From a virus, in IMG/VR virus record IMGVR_UViG_3300006917_000006, positions 1 to 47,972 of that record: DNA of 47,972 nt; one strand, 5' to 3'. The notes beneath the pieces were generated by a model that worked only from the letters and a program-made list of their open reading frames with translations, was not told the origin of the DNA and did not search any database. Position 1 is the stretch's first letter; each line of letters starts with the position of its first letter. Made by a program: the position numbers and the translations under genes. Positions 46,177 through 47,972 of the stretch are shown piece by piece.

Positions 46177-46899
46177 ATGGACGGTCTCGAGCTCAAGGCC
46201 GCGAACACACAGGCGCTCTACGAGTCCCTTCGTAGCAATCTCGCCGATGTGTCTTCGCAGCTCAACGCGGCGCACGAGGAAGCATCTGCGGCGAAAGCAG
46301 ATGCAGAATCGGCCCGCACCGAGCTCGAGGCTATCCGCACAGAGGTAGGAGAACTGGAGGAGCGCAAGAAGTCGCTCGTCGCGTTCCTCTCGGAAGCAGA
46401 AGAGGCTCATGCCGCCAAGCTAGAGGCTCGTGAGGCCGAGTCCGCCATGCGCGTAGAAGAGCTCGAGTCACAGGCAGAAGAGCTCAGGTCTGCCGTAGCA
46501 GAGGCAATGACGAGGATCTCGGAAACGAAGGGTGACATAGAGACGCTTGCAGAGAATGTAAGGGCGGCAGAGTCGATGGTCTCCGAGCTTGATGCCCGCA
46601 AGGAGCTCCTCGAGTCCGAGATGGCCCAGCTCAACGATGACCGCAGGGCGCTCCTCGCAGAAATCGGCAACTACGAGGACGATCGCAACGATCTCATCGA
46701 CGATATCAACGAGCTAAACAAGCTCATCGCGGATCTGCACGACAAGCATGCTGAGGCGGTAAGGATGGGGGCAGATCGCGAGGCGAATCTTGTAGCGCGT
46801 GAAGCGGCCGTCAAGAAAGCGGAAGAGGCTATAGAGATCATGCGCAACCGCTTTGACGAGTATTCAATGAAGCAGTTCGGTTTCCGGGCAAACATCTAA
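46177..46899 (+). CDS. Coiled-coil virion protein
   Basis: A 240-residue protein that is one long coiled coil (residues 15-225): LRSNLADVSSQLNAAHEEAS, ESQAEELRSAVAEAMTRISE, NDLIDDINELNKLIADLHDK. Rich in Ala, Glu and Leu with heptads throughout. It ends with a short YSMKQFGFRANI. Its position before the fiber gene suggests a stalk or fiber-attachment protein. No enzymatic motif. Confidence 0.75.
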   Translation: MDGLELKAANTQALYESLRSNLADVSSQLNAAHEEASAAKADAESARTELEAIRTEVGELEERKKSLVAFLSEAEEAHAAKLEAREAESAMRVEELESQAEELRSAVAEAMTRISETKGDIETLAENVRAAESMVSELDARKELLESEMAQLNDDRRALLAEIGNYEDDRNDLIDDINELNKLIADLHDKHAEAVRMGADREANLVAREAAVKKAEEAIEIMRNRFDEYSMKQFGFRANI

Positions 46900-46906
46900 C
46901 TACACT

Positions 46907-47972
46907 ATGGGATTTCGAGAACCACAAACACCGGGAATCGGCCTTTCTGGATCTGGCCAGCTTACCCCATCCGAGGTACTGACCGTCCAGAACATCTCCG
47001 CGCTCGGAGATCCGGGTGCTGACCGCATCCTGTTCTGGGACGCATCTGCCGGATCGTTCCAGTATCTTGAGGTGGGGGCGAATCTTACGATCACGGGAAC
47101 GACTCTTGATGCTTCGGGAGGAGGTGGAGGAAGCCCAGGAGGCTCAGACACGCAGCTCCAGTACAACAATTCGTCCGCGTTCGGCGGAATTTCTGGGGCG
47201 ACTTCGGACGGGACAAACCTGACCGTACTCGATGCGAACTTCATAATCGCCGACGATGGTGATGCAACCAAGAAGCTCAAGTTCCAGGTATCGGGTATCA
47301 CCACCGGGACAACACGAACCGTAACGCTTCCTGACGCGTCTGGAACGATGACGCTGCTGGGCAACTCTTCTACCGGCTCCGGGTCGGTAGTGCTTGCCAC
47401 ATCGCCAGTTCTGGTGACGCCGAATCTCGGCACGCCTTCGGCAGTAACACTGACCAATGCTACGGGCCTTCCGGTTTCTACGGGTATCTCTGGTCTTGGA
47501 ACGGGCGTCGCCACGGCCCTTGCCGTCAACGTCGGCTCGGCAGGAGCCTTCGTTACATTCAATGGTGCGCTCGGTACGCCGAGTTCCGCAACGCTCACGA
47601 ACGCAACCGGCCTCCCTATCAGTACGGGTGTTTCAGGCCTGGGAACAGGAGTCGCGACATTCCTCGCCACGCCGTCCTCCGCGAACCTCGCCTCTGCGAT
47701 CACGGACGAGACCGGTTCTGGCGCTCTCGTTTTCGGTACCTCGCCGACGTTCACGACGAGCATCATCACGCCGAAGATCGTTGGTGGTTCGGCGACCACG
47801 GGTACGCTTCTCACCATCCAGACGACATCTGGTAATGGAACGACCGACCAGATTGTATTCGCAGGAGGAAATAACGGCGCGACTACCTTCGCCACCCTCA
47901 AGGCGAACTCGCTCGACCTCGGCACCTCGGCCGTCCTCGGCACGGGGACCATCGAGCTCGGCGCAGCCTCCG
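46907..47972 (+). CDS. Tail fiber-like virion protein, N-terminal part (continues at base 3)
   Basis: The 5' part of the split gene: 355 complete codons to the contig end, of which the last 123 bases repeat the start of the window. The N-terminus is GFREPQTPGIGLSGSGQLTP. A Gly-rich hinge follows, then two related repeats with the core LGTPSxxTLTNATGLPxSTG and GxxGLGTGVAT, then ITDETGSGALVFGTSPTFTT. This repeat wording is frequent in fiber-like proteins of environmental phages. Together with 3-863 it gives about 601 residues. It likely forms a trimeric fiber or baseplate spike for host contact. Confidence 0.85.
   Translation, partial: MGFREPQTPGIGLSGSGQLTPSEVLTVQNISALGDPGADRILFWDASAGSFQYLEVGANLTITGTTLDASGGGGGSPGGSDTQLQYNNSSAFGGISGATSDGTNLTVLDANFIIADDGDATKKLKFQVSGITTGTTRTVTLPDASGTMTLLGNSSTGSGSVVLATSPVLVTPNLGTPSAVTLTNATGLPVSTGISGLGTGVATALAVNVGSAGAFVTFNGALGTPSSATLTNATGLPISTGVSGLGTGVATFLATPSSANLASAITDETGSGALVFGTSPTFTTSIITPKIVGGSATTGTLLTIQTTSGNGTTDQIVFAGGNNGATTFATLKANSLDLGTSAVLGTGTIELGAAS
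47850..47972. repeat. Terminal direct repeat, right copy
   Basis: Identical to bases 1-123. Marks the circular join. Confidence 0.95.

Noticed and set aside
46900-47952. A 350-codon Val/Pro-rich frame on the minus strand
   Set aside because: Mirror of the fiber gene; its Val/Pro repeats are the complement of the fiber's Gly/Thr repeats.

Overview
The window is a complete or near-complete genome of a double-stranded DNA tailed phage, read as one contig. Bases 1-123 are repeated exactly at 47850-47972, so the molecule closes to a circular map of 47,849 bp. One tail gene is cut by the ends (it starts at 46907 and stops at 863). Capsid, portal, terminase and holin genes are present. I see no tape-measure gene, no integrase, no RNA polymerase and no DNA polymerase, which suggests a virulent, podovirus-like phage that borrows the host replisome. 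The genetic code looks standard. The host is inferred, not proven: the secreted papain-like peptidase with its C-terminal peptidoglycan-binding module (25052-26083), the small transglycosylase (22080-22556) and a secreted coiled-coil protein (10694-11095) have sequence styles I associate with Patescibacteria, especially Parcubacteria.

Layout. Two divergent transcription blocks start at an 18-bp perfect palindrome (36961-36978) carrying back-to-back -35 boxes. The plus-strand block runs right through terminase, portal, scaffold, capsid and tail genes, crosses the contig ends, and continues through tail proteins, holin and a 1345-residue polyvalent (probably ejected) protein to 10490. The minus-strand block runs left from 36913 to 10491: many small early proteins, nucleotide metabolism, a DnaB-like helicase with a possible ssDNA-binding protein, cell-wall enzymes, eight tRNA genes flanking a large structured RNA candidate, GroEL, recombination nucleases, an RNA ligase, GroES, and a polynucleotide kinase-phosphatase. 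The blocks meet stop-to-stop at 10490/10491.

How the genes work together. GroEL and GroES together make a phage-encoded folding machine. Pnkp plus an Rnl2-type ligase plus tRNA genes form an RNA-repair set of the kind that defeats host anticodon nucleases. Helicase, ssDNA-binding candidate, DnaQ-like exonuclease, RecB/Cas4-like nuclease and NinG form a recombination-replication set without a polymerase. Several early promoters have a DnaA box 7-9 bp upstream of the -35, in keeping with dependence on host DnaA.

Expression signals. Promoters are sigma70-like, several with an extended -10 (TGGTATAATCC), and a few lie so close to the start codon that transcripts would be leaderless. Most genes lack a Shine-Dalgarno sequence and instead carry G-poor leaders rich in CACTA/TAACAC. 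The exception is 22.96-24.95 kb, where five genes have strong Shine-Dalgarno sequences, which marks that module as probably acquired. Promising non-coding elements are the 400-nt structured RNA inside the tRNA array, a leader with twin hairpins before the scaffold gene, and a TTGAC-repeat intergenic region near 33.5-34.0 kb.
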